Shown here: positions 25,935-33,953 of the stretch, piece after piece | How the letters are laid out: every line of letters begins with the position of its first letter | How positions within the stretch are numbered: the first letter of the stretch is position 1 | Source of the DNA: Nitrosotalea sp. | Lineage (GTDB): Archaea; Thermoproteota; Nitrososphaeria; Nitrososphaerales; Nitrosopumilaceae | DNA: 33,953 nt | Direction of reading: 5' to 3' | Assembly: GCA_029850515.1 (NCBI GenBank) | Contig: JARCRW010000050.1 | Location: 1-33,953 of the forward strand | Translations under genes and position numbers: made by a program | The notes under the pieces: generated by a model | Databases searched by the model: none | What the model saw: the letters and a program-made list of their open reading frames with translations, nothing else | What the model was told of the DNA's origin: nothing

Positions 25935-26313
25935 GGCTTATTACGTAAAGTTTCAGGTGCCCACTGACTTGGTTAGCCCAATATATGAGGCTGTAAGAGT
26001 AGCACATCAAAGTGGTAAAGTAAAGAAAGGTACCAATGAAGTTACAAAAGCAATTGAAAGGGGAATAAGTAAACTGGTGATTATTGCAGAAGATGTAGAA
26101 CCACCAGAGGTAGTTGCTCATCTTCCTATACTGTGTGAGGAGCACGGAATTCCATATGGTTTTGTTCCAAGCAGACAAGAATTAGGCAAGTCTCTAGGAA
26201 TTGATGTTACCTCTGCTGCTGCTGCGATATTAGATTCTGGAGATGCTCAACACATTGTAGACCAAATTGTGGCATCGTTATCGCAGATAAAAGGCGGTCA
26301 AGCTAGCAAATGA
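25918..26313 (+). CDS. rpl7ae: ribosomal protein L7Ae (eL8)
   Basis: Binds kink-turns in 23S rRNA, box C/D and H/ACA sRNAs and RNase P RNA. The 131 residues contain the RNA-binding signature [14 protein letters not shown] near residue 37, followed by [28 protein letters not shown]. The family's N terminus (KAYYVKF) begins just downstream of the GTG used here; no in-frame ATG is available, and a CTG lies at 25927. L7Ae represses its own mRNA through kink-turns in some archaea, but I see no clear kink-turn in this leader. It is the first gene of the L7Ae-S28e-L24e-NDK-aIF5B operon. Confidence 0.95.
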   Translation: MIHLAKAYYVKFQVPTDLVSPIYEAVRVAHQSGKVKKGTNEVTKAIERGISKLVIIAEDVEPPEVVAHLPILCEEHGIPYGFVPSRQELGKSLGIDVTSAAAAILDSGDAQHIVDQIVASLSQIKGGQASK

Positions 26314-26516
26314 GTACTGAAGTTCCTACCTCTGCCGAAGTTATACAAATAGTGGGAAGAACTGGAATTGCTGGCGAAGTTATCCAAGTTAGAGTAAAGA
26401 TATTAGATGGCAAGGATAGAGGGAGAATTCTAACAAGAAATGTTAAAGGCTCTGTCCGAATGTCAGATATTCTCATATTGCGAGAAACAGAACGTGAAGC
26501 GAGAAAGATAAAGTGA
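26310..26516 (+). CDS. rps28e: 30S ribosomal protein S28e
   Basis: A small OB-fold ribosomal protein of 68 residues near the mRNA exit channel. It shows the family features [23 protein letters not shown] and the C-terminal motif [14 protein letters not shown]. Its ATG overlaps the L7Ae stop by 4 nt (ATGA), giving translational coupling. Length is normal. Confidence 0.96.
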   Translation: MSTEVPTSAEVIQIVGRTGIAGEVIQVRVKILDGKDRGRILTRNVKGSVRMSDILILRETEREARKIK

Positions 26517-26522
26517 TAAAAA

Positions 26523-26726
26523 TTGAGTGTTCTAGTCAAGCCTTGTAGTTTTTGTAATAGACCTGTAGCAAAGGGTTCTGGTACCATGCTTGTAAAAAAT
26601 GACGGTTCAGTGTTTTGGTTTTGTTCTTCAAAGTGCAAAAAGAACATGCTAGTCCTAAAACGTGATCCAAGAAGACTCAAGTGGACTAACAAATATGTCA
26701 AGGGCGGAATAAAGGTCAAAAAATAA
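26523..26726 (+). CDS. rpl24e: 50S ribosomal protein L24e
   Basis: Zinc-binding large-subunit protein of 67 residues. The zinc ligands are C8, C11, C34 and C38 (CSFC and CSSKC), followed by the family segment RDPRRLKWT. The start is a TTG 6 nt after the S28e stop; a GTG two codons on is an alternative. It is part of the L7Ae operon, as in most archaea. Confidence 0.96.
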   Translation: MSVLVKPCSFCNRPVAKGSGTMLVKNDGSVFWFCSSKCKKNMLVLKRDPRRLKWTNKYVKGGIKVKK

Positions 26727-26727
26727 A

Positions 26728-27129
26728 ATGACTGAACAGACGTTATTCATTGTTAAACCCGACGGTGTAGAAAGAAAACTAGTTGGTGATGTTATCTCTA
26801 GATTCGAACACCGGGGATTTAATATTTTGAAATTGAAAATGTTTACTTTTACAAAACAAATGGCAGAAGAATTCTATTCAGTACATAACACAAAGCCATT
26901 CTTTGGAGAATTGGTTTCTTTTATTACTTCAGGAAGTGTGGTTGCAGCTATTGTAGAAGGAAATAATGCAATTGCAACAACTAGACTAATGATAGGCTCA
27001 ACCAAATCATTTGATGCTGCACCGGGAACAATACGAGGAGACTTTGGACTAGGCATCTCTGATAATATCATACATGCTTCTGACTCTAAGGAAAGTTTTG
27101 AAAAAGAAATAGCTGTGGTATTCAAGTGA
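26728..27129 (+). CDS. ndk: nucleoside diphosphate kinase
   Basis: Transfers the gamma phosphate between nucleoside triphosphates and diphosphates. The 133 residues include the N-terminal [17 protein letters not shown], the substrate loop RGDFGL, and the catalytic H116 in NIIHASDS. The C terminus is slightly shorter than in many homologues but all active-site residues appear present. It begins one base after the L24e stop. Confidence 0.97.
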   Translation: MTEQTLFIVKPDGVERKLVGDVISRFEHRGFNILKLKMFTFTKQMAEEFYSVHNTKPFFGELVSFITSGSVVAAIVEGNNAIATTRLMIGSTKSFDAAPGTIRGDFGLGISDNIIHASDSKESFEKEIAVVFK

Positions 27130-27135
27130 AAGTAG

Positions 27136-28920
27136 TTGCAAATACGACAGCCCATAGTAGCAGTTCTGGGTCACGTAGACTCTGGTAAAACATCTCTGCT
27201 AGATAAGATACGAGGTACGGGTGTACAATCCAGAGAAGCTGGAGGTATTACACAGCACATTGGTGCAAGTTTTCTTCCTACTGAAACATTAAAGAAAGTA
27301 TGTGGACCACTTTTTGCAAAAATGGGTGGAGGAAATCAAGAAATCCCAGGTTTACTTGTTATTGATACTCCGGGACATGAAATATTTACAAATCTCCGAG
27401 CAAGGGGCGGTTCTGCTGCAGACATTGCTATTCTAGTTGTAGATGTAAATCGAGGATTTCAACCCCAAACTAACGAAAGTCTAAAAATCTTACAGAGTAG
27501 AAAAGTACCGTTTGTAATAGCGTTGAATAAGGTGGACATGATTTCTGGATGGAAAAAAAACCCCACAACAAAATTTATTTCACAATCCGTCAAGGAACAG
27601 GACCAGTTTGTACAGACAGCACTTGATGAGTTGTTGTATAATGTGGTAGGGACATTATCCGTTCTAGGATACAATTCGGAGGCATTTTACAGAGTAAAGG
27701 ATTTTCTAAAAGAAGTAGCAATAGTTCCAGTTAGTGCTAGAAGCGGAGAGGGGATGCCTGAGTTACTGGCAGTCTTGGTAGGACTTACACAACAATACAT
27801 GCAAAAAAAATTGGACCAAACTGAGAAACAGACAAGAGGTATAGTTCTTGAGGTCAAAGAAGAGATTGGCCTTGGGATGACGGCAAACATTGTCTTAATT
27901 GATGGTACTCTGAGAAAAGGCGATTTTATTCTAGTTGCCAAGAGAGATTCAGTAATAGTAACAAAACCCAAGGCAATACTTCTTCCAAAACCTCTGGATG
28001 AAATGCGTGATCCTAGGGATAAATTTATGCCAGTAAATGAAGTGGTTGCAGCAGCTGGCATCAAAATCGCATCACCAGATCTAGAAGGTGCACTTCCAGG
28101 AAGTCCTGTCTATGCAACTACTGATGAATCCAAGATTGAAGAATTTAAAAAATTGATTGAATCAGAAATGAAATCAGTATTTATCAAAACTGATACAAAA
28201 GGGATAATCCTAAAGTGTGATACAATTGGTTCGCTAGAAGCTTTGACTGATATGTTAAAAAAACAAAACATATCGATATCCATGGCAGATATTGGACCTG
28301 TAACAAGGCGAGATGTTATGGAGGCACTCGCAATAAAAGAACACGATAGACATTTGGGTGTGATAATAGCATTTAATGTAAAGATTCTACAGGATGCTCA
28401 GGAAGAGGCAGAGGCCAGTCACATCAAAATTTTTCATGACCAGGTAATTTACAGTTTGATTGATAATTATGTCAATTGGGTTCAAGATGATACTGCAAAT
28501 GAAGAGAATGCAATTTTCCAAGAACTTACACCAATATGCAAATTTACATTTCTCAAAGGTTATGTGTTTAGAAAGAACAATCCTGCAGTTTTTGGAGTAT
28601 TAGTAGATGCAGGTGTATTGAAGCAAAAAATATCTGTCATGAATTCAAATGGTAGAAAAATTGGTGTTGTGCATCAAATTCAAGATAATGGCAAAAACGT
28701 TGATGTTGCAAAAAAGGGTAAAGAAGTAGCTGTCTCAATCCAAAATGTAACGATAGGCAGACAAATATCAGAAGAAGAAGTTTTTTATTCTTTCCCACCA
28801 TCTCCTGAAGCAAAATTGTTATTGAAAACATTCTCTCACAAATTGAGTCCTGAGGAATTCCAAATTCTCAGGGAGATAATAGATATCCAGAGAAAAATTA
28901 ACCCACTTTATGCCTATTAG
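27136..28920 (+). CDS. infB: translation initiation factor aIF5B (IF2-like GTPase)
   Basis: GTPase that promotes ribosomal subunit joining with initiator tRNA. The 594 residues begin with the G domain: G1 GHVDSGKT at 12-19, G3 DTPGHE near 80, G4 NKVD near 134. The beta-barrel domain II, the alpha/beta domain III and the C-terminal barrel and helix end at NPLYAY. It lacks the long N-terminal extension of eukaryotic eIF5B, as is usual in archaea. The start is TTG. Its last 4 nt overlap the convergent thioredoxin gene. It is the last gene of the ribosomal operon. Confidence 0.96.
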   Translation: MQIRQPIVAVLGHVDSGKTSLLDKIRGTGVQSREAGGITQHIGASFLPTETLKKVCGPLFAKMGGGNQEIPGLLVIDTPGHEIFTNLRARGGSAADIAILVVDVNRGFQPQTNESLKILQSRKVPFVIALNKVDMISGWKKNPTTKFISQSVKEQDQFVQTALDELLYNVVGTLSVLGYNSEAFYRVKDFLKEVAIVPVSARSGEGMPELLAVLVGLTQQYMQKKLDQTEKQTRGIVLEVKEEIGLGMTANIVLIDGTLRKGDFILVAKRDSVIVTKPKAILLPKPLDEMRDPRDKFMPVNEVVAAAGIKIASPDLEGALPGSPVYATTDESKIEEFKKLIESEMKSVFIKTDTKGIILKCDTIGSLEALTDMLKKQNISISMADIGPVTRRDVMEALAIKEHDRHLGVIIAFNVKILQDAQEEAEASHIKIFHDQVIYSLIDNYVNWVQDDTANEENAIFQELTPICKFTFLKGYVFRKNNPAVFGVLVDAGVLKQKISVMNSNGRKIGVVHQIQDNGKNVDVAKKGKEVAVSIQNVTIGRQISEEEVFYSFPPSPEAKLLLKTFSHKLSPEEFQILREIIDIQRKINPLYAY

Positions 28921-29297
28921 GCATATTTTTGCGCAAGCATGTGCAGCCCAGGTTCTCCAACTGCCCCCATTGCCTTGTCAACAGGTTCACCATTACTAAA
29001 TACAATAAATGTTGGAATTGAATAAACACCATATCTCTGAGATATGCCTGGGGCATTGTCTACATTTACACGCGCAAATCTGATGGTTTTGTATTTTTTT
29101 GCAATTTTTTCAAAAATTGGAGACATGAACTGACATGGACCACACCATGTGGCCCAAAAATCTATGATTATTGGTGTGTCACCAATTATGGATTTATCAA
29201 AATTAGAATCGATGAGATCCAGAATCTCTGGTTCCTTGTATGACTTCATTTCCTCTAACTTCTTTTTCATAATTTTTTCTAATTCTTCGTCTACCAA
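28917..29297 (-). CDS. trxA: thioredoxin
   Basis: Cytoplasmic disulfide reductase. The 126 residues carry the active site WCGPC (C52, C55) in IIDFWATWCGPCQFMSP and the cis-proline segment YSIPTFIVFSNG. A helical, charged N-terminal extension of about 25 residues (EELEKIMKKKLEEMKSYKEP) precedes the thioredoxin fold. It has no signal peptide. The start is TTG. It converges on infB with a 4-nt overlap and runs in the same direction as archease. Confidence 0.95.
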   Translation of the reverse strand: MVDEELEKIMKKKLEEMKSYKEPEILDLIDSNFDKSIIGDTPIIIDFWATWCGPCQFMSPIFEKIAKKYKTIRFARVNVDNAPGISQRYGVYSIPTFIVFSNGEPVDKAMGAVGEPGLHMLAQKYA

Positions 29298-29337
29298 ACC
29301 TGATTTGTTGTGGATAAAAGCTATTTAATAATTTAGC

Positions 29338-29754
29338 CTAGAGATCAAGAATGAATTGCATTAACACTGGTTTCTCAGTTTTTATCTCCATTAAATGATA
29401 TGTAGGTGCCTTGATCTCCATTTTGAAATGATGCTTTTCAAAATTAATTTCCTCCCCGCTAACTTTTGCCAGTAAGTGATATCTATCATTTTTTGTTATT
29501 TTTACATGAAATATCTTTCCTACAAATCCGTCTGTTATTGTAAGAATAATTATTTCCTCAAGCCAGCTATATAGTAAACTCTTCAGGTCATCTGCATAGA
29601 GTCTGATTTCTCTATCTTCTTTGCTCTCGGCCAACTTGATATCCACAATTGTATCTACAACTGATATGCCTGCATTTTCAAATGCTTCATCTATTGTATC
29701 TCCAGTTACCTCGATGAAAGCATCTGTCATATGATCTAGATATCGATAAGCCAT
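29338..29754 (-). CDS. archease
   Basis: Cofactor that helps guanylylation of the RNA ligase RtcB in tRNA splicing and RNA repair. From the chosen ATG the protein has 138 residues and begins MAYRYLDHMTDAFIEV, with the conserved Asp and His of the metal site. It includes DDLKSLLYSWLEE near residue 60 and ends in the conserved LDL. An upstream in-frame ATG at 29823 would add 23 residues that do not fit the family and would run into hisS. RtcB is not in the window. Confidence 0.93.
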   Translation of the reverse strand: MAYRYLDHMTDAFIEVTGDTIDEAFENAGISVVDTIVDIKLAESKEDREIRLYADDLKSLLYSWLEEIIILTITDGFVGKIFHVKITKNDRYHLLAKVSGEEINFEKHHFKMEIKAPTYHLMEIKTEKPVLMQFILDL

Positions 29755-29833
29755 GAATTGGTAGGTCTGTAGTGTACTATTTATTCTAACTATGATTTTG
29801 GTAATCAGAAAGTCTAAATGCATTAGAAAAAGA

Positions 29834-31120
29834 ATGAGTTTGAAATTGGAACTACCACGCGGTATGAGAGATATTGAGTCAATGGAATCTTCTACAATTG
29901 AATACGTGCGTCAAAAATTCATCGAGACATCAAATTTGTTTGGTTTTCAATTCATGGAACCATCTCCGATTGAATTGTTATCTGTAATAGAAACAAAAAG
30001 TGGCCCATCAATAAAAAATGAAATCTATCACTTTACTGACAAAGGAGACCGTGAAGTGGCATTACGTTTTGATTTTACAATTGGTCTTACGCGTTTTGCT
30101 ACATCGCAAAAATCTATACGACTGCCTACAAAAATTTCGACATTTGGTGGTGTATGGCGTTATGATGAACCACAAAAAGGTAGGTATAGGTTTTTTCATC
30201 AATGGGACATCGAGATCTATGGAGAACCAGGTATAGAGTCCGACGCAGAAATAATTGATTTTACATCTAAATTCATAACTAGATTAGGACTTGAAAATAT
30301 TGTAATTGATATATGTGACAGAGAACTTGTAGAATCATATGTCAAAGATGTTTTCAAGTCTGATTCGCCAAATGTGATTGGAGATATCCTAAGGGCTGTT
30401 GATAAGATCCAAAAAAAGAGAAAACAGGATATCATTAAAGAATATCAAGAAAAGGGTTACTCTGTACCCGAATTAGAACAAATTCTTAAATTTTCTGAGA
30501 TCAAGGGCCTTCCTAATGAAATAGAAAAACAAATTGATACTAGTCGAATAAAAAACTGGGATAAAATTTTACAATTGTTTGATACTCTAAAAAATCGTGG
30601 CGTAAATAATGCCAGAATAAATTTTGGTATAGTGCGAGGTCTTGATTACTATTCTGGAATTATTTTTGAAGTATTTGAGAAAAATTTTGATGTAGGTGCA
30701 CTGGTTGGTGGTGGAAGATATGATACGTTGACTAGAGCCTTTGGAAGAAGTGACCTTGGAGCAACTGGTGCAGCTGGAGGAGTAGAACGAATTGCACTGT
30801 TATTAGAAAAACAACATGTATCTACAAAGAATTCAGAATCCAGAGTATCTGTAGTTTTTATTAATAGTGACATGCAAAAAATTGCAATTAGTGTTGCATC
30901 CAAACTACGCCTAAATGGCATTCCTACAGATGTAGATCTGTCTGGGAAATCTCTAAAGAAACAGATGGAAATTGCCTCTGCATCAAAGCGTGTTATAATA
31001 GTGGCACCAAAGGAATATGCTGATAACTGCGTGATAATTCGAAATATGGAAGATGGTTCTGAAAAACAGATACAACTTGATGTTATGTTACATGATGTAA
31101 AATCTAGTCTTCAACTTTGA
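29834..31120 (+). CDS. hisS: histidyl-tRNA synthetase
   Basis: Class II aminoacyl-tRNA synthetase charging tRNA-His. From the ATG that gives MSLKLELPRGMRD the protein has 428 residues. Motif 2 is RYRFFHQWDIEIYG; the histidine-specific motif is RGLDYYSGIIFEVF; motif 3 includes GGGRYD and GVERIALLL. The C-terminal anticodon-binding domain spans about 330-425. An ATG at 29792 would add 14 basic residues not expected at the family's N terminus. It diverges from archease and its last 17 nt overlap the convergent aIF6 gene. Confidence 0.96.
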   Translation: MSLKLELPRGMRDIESMESSTIEYVRQKFIETSNLFGFQFMEPSPIELLSVIETKSGPSIKNEIYHFTDKGDREVALRFDFTIGLTRFATSQKSIRLPTKISTFGGVWRYDEPQKGRYRFFHQWDIEIYGEPGIESDAEIIDFTSKFITRLGLENIVIDICDRELVESYVKDVFKSDSPNVIGDILRAVDKIQKKRKQDIIKEYQEKGYSVPELEQILKFSEIKGLPNEIEKQIDTSRIKNWDKILQLFDTLKNRGVNNARINFGIVRGLDYYSGIIFEVFEKNFDVGALVGGGRYDTLTRAFGRSDLGATGAAGGVERIALLLEKQHVSTKNSESRVSVVFINSDMQKIAISVASKLRLNGIPTDVDLSGKSLKKQMEIASASKRVIIVAPKEYADNCVIIRNMEDGSEKQIQLDVMLHDVKSSLQL

Positions 31121-31775
31121 ATGCCTTGGTCAGCATTACTAGCTCAGGACCGTTTGTGAGGCCTCCAACGACTATTGCATTGTTATTTACCAACATGCCT
31201 GAAGATAGATAAGGAGATCCACCATTGATAGTTGCAGGTTCTAACTCTATGCCCAGTACATGTGATATCATCTTGATGTCTTCTTCCTCTGTAGATGGAT
31301 GGATGACTCCTCCTTTGGAATTTGCTACCGTCATTGCACCAGTCTGATGATATCCTGCAACTCTTTTTCTTATCACATTGACTTTTAACACATCTTCAAC
31401 TTTCTTGACATATTCTGTCGGAATGAGTGGTGACATTACTGCTCCTTTATCATTTGCACAAATTAGATTCCCTAATGCATTGTGTTTTGTGTCAAGTATG
31501 TCGACATTGAGTCCAGTTGATTTTTTCAAGTGTGATATTTCTTCTTCATGACAATTGCGTGGCAACAACAGTCCATTGTTATTTACTACCATCAATGGTC
31601 CAATTAATCTTGTATTTGCAACTGATGTGAAGACATAATCTGTTTTTAAAAATTCTGCAAGGTTTTTTGCTTTTGTGGCGGCAAACCCATTTGGTACAAA
31701 AACAAATTTGTCATTGCACTTGGCATAGATACCTACGTTAGGATTGCGATATACATCATATTTGAAAATTCCCAC
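31104..31775 (-). CDS. eif6: translation initiation factor aIF6
   Basis: Anti-association factor that binds the large subunit and prevents premature joining. The 223 residues show the five-fold alpha/beta propeller pattern with repeated GxLxxxN-type turns (VNNNGLLLPRNC, ANDKGAVMSPLIP, ANSKGGVIHPSTEEED, VNNNAIVVGGLTNGPE). Length is typical. The start is GTG. In many archaea aIF6 lies with L31e and L39e; here it stands alone, diverging from the first ferredoxin gene and overlapping the end of hisS. Confidence 0.95.
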   Translation of the reverse strand: MGIFKYDVYRNPNVGIYAKCNDKFVFVPNGFAATKAKNLAEFLKTDYVFTSVANTRLIGPLMVVNNNGLLLPRNCHEEEISHLKKSTGLNVDILDTKHNALGNLICANDKGAVMSPLIPTEYVKKVEDVLKVNVIRKRVAGYHQTGAMTVANSKGGVIHPSTEEEDIKMISHVLGIELEPATINGGSPYLSSGMLVNNNAIVVGGLTNGPELVMLTKAFKVED

Positions 31776-31820
31776 AAATTAGGGCGATTTGTGAAAGATA
31801 TGAATTTATCTTGTATACAC

Positions 31821-31828
31821 TTTAAATA
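31821..31828 (+). promoter_or_regulatory. TATA box of ferredoxin 1
   Basis: TTTAAATA is centred about 27 nt before the GTG start at 31851, indicating a leaderless mRNA. An almost identical box precedes ferredoxin 2. Confidence 0.6.
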
Positions 31829-31850
31829 ACTAACAATAATCTCAGATATT

Positions 31851-32297
31851 GTGCCTATAGATCAAAACTTTCCTGCAAATCACCATGTGATTGAAAAGTT
31901 CAAAGATCCACTAAGTGAAAATTATCATCTGGTGTGGGGCCCTGGACGTCTTGCTGAAGCATCAACCGATCCAAAAGTAAAAGCCGACTCTCAAGCTGCA
32001 GGTGAAGAGATCAAACCAATGGGTGTACATGGTACATTTGTAGCTGTAGACTGGGATTCTTGTATTGCTGATGGTGTCTGTTTACTAAGCTGTCCTGTCA
32101 AGGTTTTTGAATGGTACAAAAATCCTGGTGAGACTGGTAGAAACGACAGAAAAGATTACACTGACAAAGCAAATCCTGTGAAAGAAGCTGATTGTATTTG
32201 GTGTATGGCATGTGTTGAAGTTTGTCCCACGAAAGCAATCAAGGTTGATCAGTTAAATCAAGACATACATGAAAAAGAGATTATAAAATTTACTTAG
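31851..32297 (+). CDS. ferredoxin 1, zinc-ferredoxin family, [3Fe-4S]/[4Fe-4S] type
   Basis: Low-potential electron carrier of 148 residues, similar to Sulfolobus-type zinc ferredoxins. The first cluster site is C71-IADGV-C77-LLS-CP81, with Asp74 in place of the second cysteine, as in [3Fe-4S] sites. The second site is C115-IW-C118-MA-C121-VEV-CP125, a normal [4Fe-4S] motif; the fourth cysteine of each cluster comes from the other motif. The long N-terminal extension has His26 (YHLVWGP) and His60 (GVHGTFVAVDWD), which match two of the known zinc ligands, but the ADP aspartate is Asn108. The start is GTG. Confidence 0.93.
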   Translation: MPIDQNFPANHHVIEKFKDPLSENYHLVWGPGRLAEASTDPKVKADSQAAGEEIKPMGVHGTFVAVDWDSCIADGVCLLSCPVKVFEWYKNPGETGRNDRKDYTDKANPVKEADCIWCMACVEVCPTKAIKVDQLNQDIHEKEIIKFT

Positions 32298-32308
32298 TTT
32301 TGTCTAGG

Positions 32309-32316
32309 TTTAAATA
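32309..32316 (+). promoter_or_regulatory. TATA box of ferredoxin 2
   Basis: TTTAAATA is centred about 26 nt before the ATG at 32339, indicating a separate leaderless transcript for the second ferredoxin rather than an operon with the first. Confidence 0.6.
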
Positions 32317-32317
32317 A

Positions 32318-32872
<555 letters not shown>

Positions 32873-32873
32873 A

Positions 32874-32905
32874 ATTTTTCGTCCCTTTTCTTTTTCTTGT
32901 TATTA
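32874..32905 (+). terminator. T-rich probable terminator after ferredoxin 2
   Basis: Several T runs (ATTTTTCG, CCCTTTTC, CTTTTTCTTG) lie directly after the ferredoxin 2 stop codon. Archaeal transcription ends at such T runs without needing a hairpin. Confidence 0.45.
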
Positions 32906-32950
32906 TCATACATGGTATGTCTTAGTTCTAAAAACTACGATCTTAAACAA

Positions 32951-32958
32951 ATTTTAAC
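32951..32958 (+). promoter_or_regulatory. TATA-like box of tRNA-Ser
   Basis: ATTTTAAC is centred about 25 nt before the first base of the tRNA-Ser gene, so the precursor would have almost no 5' leader. Confidence 0.45.
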
Positions 32959-32979
32959 AAGTCCTTACAAAAAAAACTT

Positions 32980-33063
32980 GCAGAGGTCGCCTAGCCCGGC
33001 ATGGCGTGGGCCTTGAGAGCCTATGTGCGCAAGCACCCGGGGGTTCAAATCCCTCTCTCTGCG
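32980..33063 (+). tRNA. tRNA-Ser (anticodon TGA)
   Basis: An 84-nt class II tRNA without encoded CCA. The acceptor GCAGAGG pairs with TCTCTGC and the discriminator is G, as expected for serine. The anticodon stem TGGGC/GCCTA encloses CTTGAGA, giving anticodon TGA (codon UCA). The variable arm forms GTGC-GCAA-GCAC and the T loop is TTCAAAT. An integrase gene begins 70 nt downstream, which makes the 3' end of this tRNA the likely attachment site of an integrated element. Confidence 0.95.
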
Positions 33064-33132
33064 TTATTCTTATCAATGAAATCCCACAATGAACAATTTT
33101 CCCGCTTTTAAACTAGGCCATATTATGACGAT

Positions 33133-33953
33133 ATGACCAAAACCATAAAGCTTGACATCCATAATAACCGAGCTAGGATCGAATCCGCCAAGGCTGCCTT
33201 TCATAGAAAATTCTTACCTGAAAACGCCGACACTGCTTGCGCTTTTCTGGATAGGTTGAGACTTGAGAACAAATCACATGGAAGAATATCTAACTATGGT
33301 GAATGTATACAGCGAATCTTAAAAATCAAAGATGATAAAAAAATAAACGAATGGACAAAAAAAGAAATTGAATTCATACACAAAATAATAGCTGACACGG
33401 ATTATGAAAATTCAGTCAAGAAGGACACTCTGACTGCCCTGAAGAGATTGTATCATTATGCAGTACATGACGAGATTGCAGATAAAACAAAAGGTAAAGA
33501 CTATGATCCTAACGTGTCGTGGATTACACCTGGATCATTCAAGGACAGATATGAAAAGATCCAAGCAAATGATCTACTCACTGATGAGGAAATTCTCAAG
33601 TTAATTCAGGCTGTAAAACAGATTGGTGGTAAATACGTGAAAAGAAACATCGCCATGATTTTTACTTTGTTTGAAGGTGCTTATAGGCCGGGCGAGTTGA
33701 TCAACATAAAAATTAATGGGTTAAAGTTTGAGACTGATTGTTTGGAAGTGTCGACTACTGGTAAAACGGGACCAAAGACACTGACACTAATTACTAGTTT
33801 TATCCCTATAACAGAGTGGTTGGCAGAACACCCCAAGGGTGACGACCCTGATGCTTTTCTCTGGTACCATGACAATGATTCCGGTGTCATAAGATACCCG
33901 CAATTTTTCAATCTTTTAAAAAATGCACAAAAGATATCTGGAATAAAAAAACG
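33133..33953 (+). CDS. tyrosine recombinase/integrase, 3' end cut by the window edge
   Basis: An open frame from ATG 33133 to the end of the window (273 codons, no stop), read directly. It has an N-terminal SAM-like, DNA-binding helical region (about 30-115, with LDRLRLENKSHGRISNYGECI) and the start of the catalytic domain: the first catalytic arginine R185 in EGAYRPGELINIKI and the beta-hairpin lysine K211 in TTGKTGPKT. The later HxxR box and the tyrosine nucleophile would lie outside the window. It resembles integrases of archaeal proviruses and integrative elements and follows tRNA-Ser in the same direction. Whether it is intact cannot be seen. Confidence 0.88.
   Translation, partial: MTKTIKLDIHNNRARIESAKAAFHRKFLPENADTACAFLDRLRLENKSHGRISNYGECIQRILKIKDDKKINEWTKKEIEFIHKIIADTDYENSVKKDTLTALKRLYHYAVHDEIADKTKGKDYDPNVSWITPGSFKDRYEKIQANDLLTDEEILKLIQAVKQIGGKYVKRNIAMIFTLFEGAYRPGELINIKINGLKFETDCLEVSTTGKTGPKTLTLITSFIPITEWLAEHPKGDDPDAFLWYHDNDSGVIRYPQFFNLLKNAQKISGIKK

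Noticed and set aside
25792-26178. 128-codon minus-strand frame across the glmM end and L7Ae
   Set aside because: It lies opposite two clear genes, and its Tyr/Phe/Cys-rich translation is typical of reverse frames of AT-rich coding DNA.
26303-26719. 138-codon minus-strand frame over S28e and L24e
   Set aside because: Both ribosomal genes on the + strand are certain; the reverse frame has no motif.
29755-29833. Overlapping longer starts for archease (29823) and HisS (29792)
   Set aside because: The extra residues do not fit either family, and using both would make the divergent genes overlap; the internal ATG codons match the usual N termini.

Overview
The window comes from an ammonia-oxidising-type archaeon (Nitrososphaerota/Thaumarchaeota), probably of the low-GC Nitrosopumilus/Nitrosotalea side. 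The basis is a set of purely archaeal genes (GatDE, Cdc48, aIF5B, aIF6, L7Ae, S28e, L24e, L37e, LSm, archease, archaeal SRP RNA, zinc-ferredoxin-type ferredoxins), a bacterial-type GrpE-DnaK-DnaJ set, a thaumarchaeal-style secreted beta-propeller, AT-rich DNA, and many TTG/GTG starts with a TATA-like box about 26 nt upstream (leaderless transcripts). The genus is inference.

Layout. 1-2.6 kb: threonine synthase followed without spacing by a fused MoaD-like/E1-like protein. 2.6-6.7 kb: a DUF354 glycosyltransferase-like gene, a secreted seven-bladed beta-propeller with Ig-like domains, and a GC-rich DUF1801 gene that looks acquired and is bracketed by two copies of a 35-nt repeat. 6.7-12 kb: a diverged nucleotide-sugar-dehydrogenase-like gene, then grpE-dnaK-dnaJ and a 5'-nucleotidase-like gene. 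12-19.1 kb: tRNA-Leu(CAG), gatE and gatD (Gln-tRNA formation), cdc48, rpl2, acylphosphatase and a DUF5655-like gene.

19.1-22.4 kb: the SRP RNA and, upstream of it on the same strand, a compact five-gene unit lsm-rpl37e-coiled coil-rpiA-ncs6/ttuA; rpl37e is only 55 codons. 22.4-24.5 kb: an overlapping creatininase-family/PurU-like pair, a small zinc-finger protein and tRNA-Leu(TAG). 24.5-29 kb: phosphoglucosamine mutase-like gene, then the archaeal translation operon L7Ae-S28e-L24e-NDK-aIF5B. 29-32.9 kb: thioredoxin, archease, HisS, aIF6 and two tandem ferredoxins. 32.9 kb to the end: tRNA-Ser(TGA) followed by the start of a tyrosine recombinase cut off by the window edge, which looks like the left end of an integrated element.

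Most genes serve translation and protein quality control: tRNAs, aminoacylation (HisS, GatDE), tRNA thiolation (Ncs6, with the MoaD-E1 fusion as plausible sulfur-relay partner), tRNA splicing support (archease), ribosomal proteins, initiation factors, SRP, DnaK system and Cdc48. The points most worth a second look are the MoaD-E1 fusion with a buried Gly-Gly, the dehydrogenase-like protein linked to the DnaK set, the coupled creatininase/PurU pair, the uncharacterised coiled-coil gene, the two ferredoxins with different remnants of a zinc site, the out-of-frame short ORF at the L7Ae start, and the element at the right edge.
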